Below are positions 15,242-16,231 of a stretch of DNA of 16,231 nucleotides, piece after piece (position 1 is the first letter of the stretch; each line of letters begins with the position of its first letter). The position numbers were made by a program, and so were the translations under genes. The notes beneath the pieces were generated by a model, which did not search any database, was not told the origin of the DNA, and saw only the letters and a program-made list of their open reading frames with translations. Origin of the DNA: Candidatus Njordarchaeota archaeon (GTDB lineage Archaea; Asgardarchaeota; Njordarchaeia; Njordarchaeales; JAHKLH01); contig JAHKLH010000016.1 of NCBI GenBank assembly GCA_029856635.1, positions 1 to 16,231 of the forward strand, written 5' to 3'.

Positions 15242-15279
15242 ATTATTTTCTTTGTAAGCATATTCAATCCTTAATTAAG

Positions 15280-16050
15280 TTAAACCGCAGTACGTCCGCC
15301 ATCAACAATTAAATCAGCCCCTGTAATAAATGATCCTTTCTTTGATGCAAGAAATAATATTACACTCGCAATCTCTTCTGGTTTAGCAATCCTACCTAAA
15401 GCAGTTAACTTTTCCTTCCTTCTCTTTATTTCATCAACAGAAACACCTTCCTTCATTGCTTCTAATTTCATTTCTTGTAAAAGCATTGGTGTCTCAACGG
15501 ATCCTGGACTTACAGAAACAACTCTAATTCCCTTCGATGCTAATTCCCACGCAAGTGCTTTAGTCATTGCAATTACAGCACCTTTTGTAGCACAATAAAT
15601 TGAACAATTCTTGGCTCCAACGTGTCCTAATATAGATGCTACATTTATAATCACGCTCCCTCGAGGCATGTATGGAACTGCGTGCTTTATACATAAGAAG
15701 ACACCTTTTATATTTACATCAACCAGGTAATAGAAATCCTTCTCTGTCATCTCGATTATTGGTTTTACTAATATGACTCCAGCGTTGTTTACTAGAATAT
15801 CTATTTTTCCATATTTTTTAACAACAGTTTTAATCATTTTACTAACATCTTTTTCAGATGACACGTCAGCCTTAATGAAAATCGCGTCTCCTCCAAGCTC
15901 TCGTATTAAATTAACAACTTGCTTACCTCGTTCTTCATTTCTACCAACGATTACTACTCTTGCATCTTCTTTTGCAAAAGCTATTGCTGTTGCTCGTCCT
16001 ATTCCTGATGTTCCGCCAGTAATTAGAACAACCTTTTCACGAAAACTCAT
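15280..16050 (-). CDS. Short-chain dehydrogenase/reductase, FabG-like
   Basis: A 256-residue classical SDR. Visible are the nucleotide loop TGGTSGIG (11-18), D62 in ADVS, NNAG (88-91), N113, the catalytic set S139, Y152 and K156 (YCATK), the SPGSVETPM loop (181-189) and the C-terminal LIVDGG. Arg37 after the second strand (VVIVGRN) suggests NADP(H) preference. The alcohol or ketone substrate cannot be told from sequence. The frame is open to 16107, but ATG 16050 gives the normal SDR N-terminus and follows GGTG by 6 nt. It lies 31 nt downstream of hypD on the same strand, so both are probably in one transcript. It converges with the broken isomerase gene. Confidence 0.92.
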   Translation of the reverse strand: MSFREKVVLITGGTSGIGRATAIAFAKEDARVVIVGRNEERGKQVVNLIRELGGDAIFIKADVSSEKDVSKMIKTVVKKYGKIDILVNNAGVILVKPIIEMTEKDFYYLVDVNIKGVFLCIKHAVPYMPRGSVIINVASILGHVGAKNCSIYCATKGAVIAMTKALAWELASKGIRVVSVSPGSVETPMLLQEMKLEAMKEGVSVDEIKRRKEKLTALGRIAKPEEIASVILFLASKKGSFITGADLIVDGGRTAV

Positions 16051-16081
16051 AGTATGCACCAAAAGAAAGAAAGTTGATTTA

Positions 16082-16231
16082 CTATTCATCATCTTTGTTT
16101 TCTTCAAAAATTATGTGTCCTCCGTATTTTGCCCAAATAGAACATGTGCCTTCGCTACTAACCATGCATGGGCCGTAAGGATGTTCTGGAGTACATACTT
16201 TTAAGAACATTGGACAATCCGTTGGAACAGC
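16082..16231 (-). CDS. hypD: HypD C-terminus, [NiFe]-hydrogenase maturation protein (cut by window edge)
   Basis: Fifty codons, including the TAG stop, read DCPMFLKVCTPEHPYGPCMV followed by SSEGTCSIWAKYG. This is the cysteine-rich C-terminal signature of HypD (usually CPLFGKVCTPENPVGPCMVSSEGTC). HypD works with HypC and HypE to assemble the Fe(CN)2CO group of [NiFe] hydrogenases and carries a [4Fe-4S] cluster held by these cysteines. The rest of the gene lies beyond the window. It suggests that the host has a [NiFe] hydrogenase and therefore handles nickel for at least two cofactor types. Confidence 0.9.
   Translation of the reverse strand, partial: AVPTDCPMFLKVCTPEHPYGPCMVSSEGTCSIWAKYGGHIIFEENKDDE

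Overview
The window looks archaeal. Starts are preceded by GGTG or GGTGAT boxes, usually about 3 nt before the start codon. TATA-like boxes lie upstream of several genes, and TTG and GTG starts are used. Gene content is archaeal in flavour: a VapBC pair, a threonine-synthase fold fused to PadR, LarB/LarC/LarE and the HypD tail. The DNA is AT-rich with lysine-rich proteins. I cannot name the lineage; a thermophilic or anaerobic member of Thermoproteota/Bathyarchaeia type is a guess.

Left part (1-3572). An ABC exporter is encoded divergently: a MacB/FtsX-type permease on the minus strand, cut by the window edge, and its LolD/MacB-type ATPase on the plus strand. A perfect palindrome lies between them. 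After the ATPase comes larB, the carboxylase/hydrolase that starts nickel-pincer nucleotide (NPN) cofactor synthesis.

Middle (3573-7414). This is a low-density region with clear decay: two gene remnants on the minus strand, an intact small coiled-coil membrane protein, a VapBC toxin-antitoxin pair, a flavodoxin, and a broken second copy of the coiled-coil gene.

Core (7415-14242). A minus-strand cluster reads S component - EcfA - EcfA' - EcfT - larC - larE. It couples a complete ECF-type importer to the last two enzymes of NPN synthesis. Its genes overlap or are tightly spaced, except for 97 nt before larC. LarE carries an extra C-terminal MazG-like nucleotide pyrophosphohydrolase domain. Divergent from the cluster is a threonine-synthase-fold protein that has lost the PLP-binding lysine and ends in a PadR winged helix. 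It looks like a pseudoenzyme turned ligand-sensing regulator of the neighbouring cluster. A palindromic TATA element and an inverted repeat lie between them.

Right part (14243-16231). A sugar-phosphate isomerase/epimerase gene is broken by one in-frame TGA and one A-run frameshift. Convergent to it are an SDR oxidoreductase and the C-terminus of HypD, a [NiFe]-hydrogenase maturation protein.

The most interesting unit is the NPN/ECF locus: three cofactor enzymes, a fused pyrophosphohydrolase, a dedicated importer of unknown substrate with one degenerate ATPase, and a probable pseudoenzyme regulator. No larA is visible in the window.
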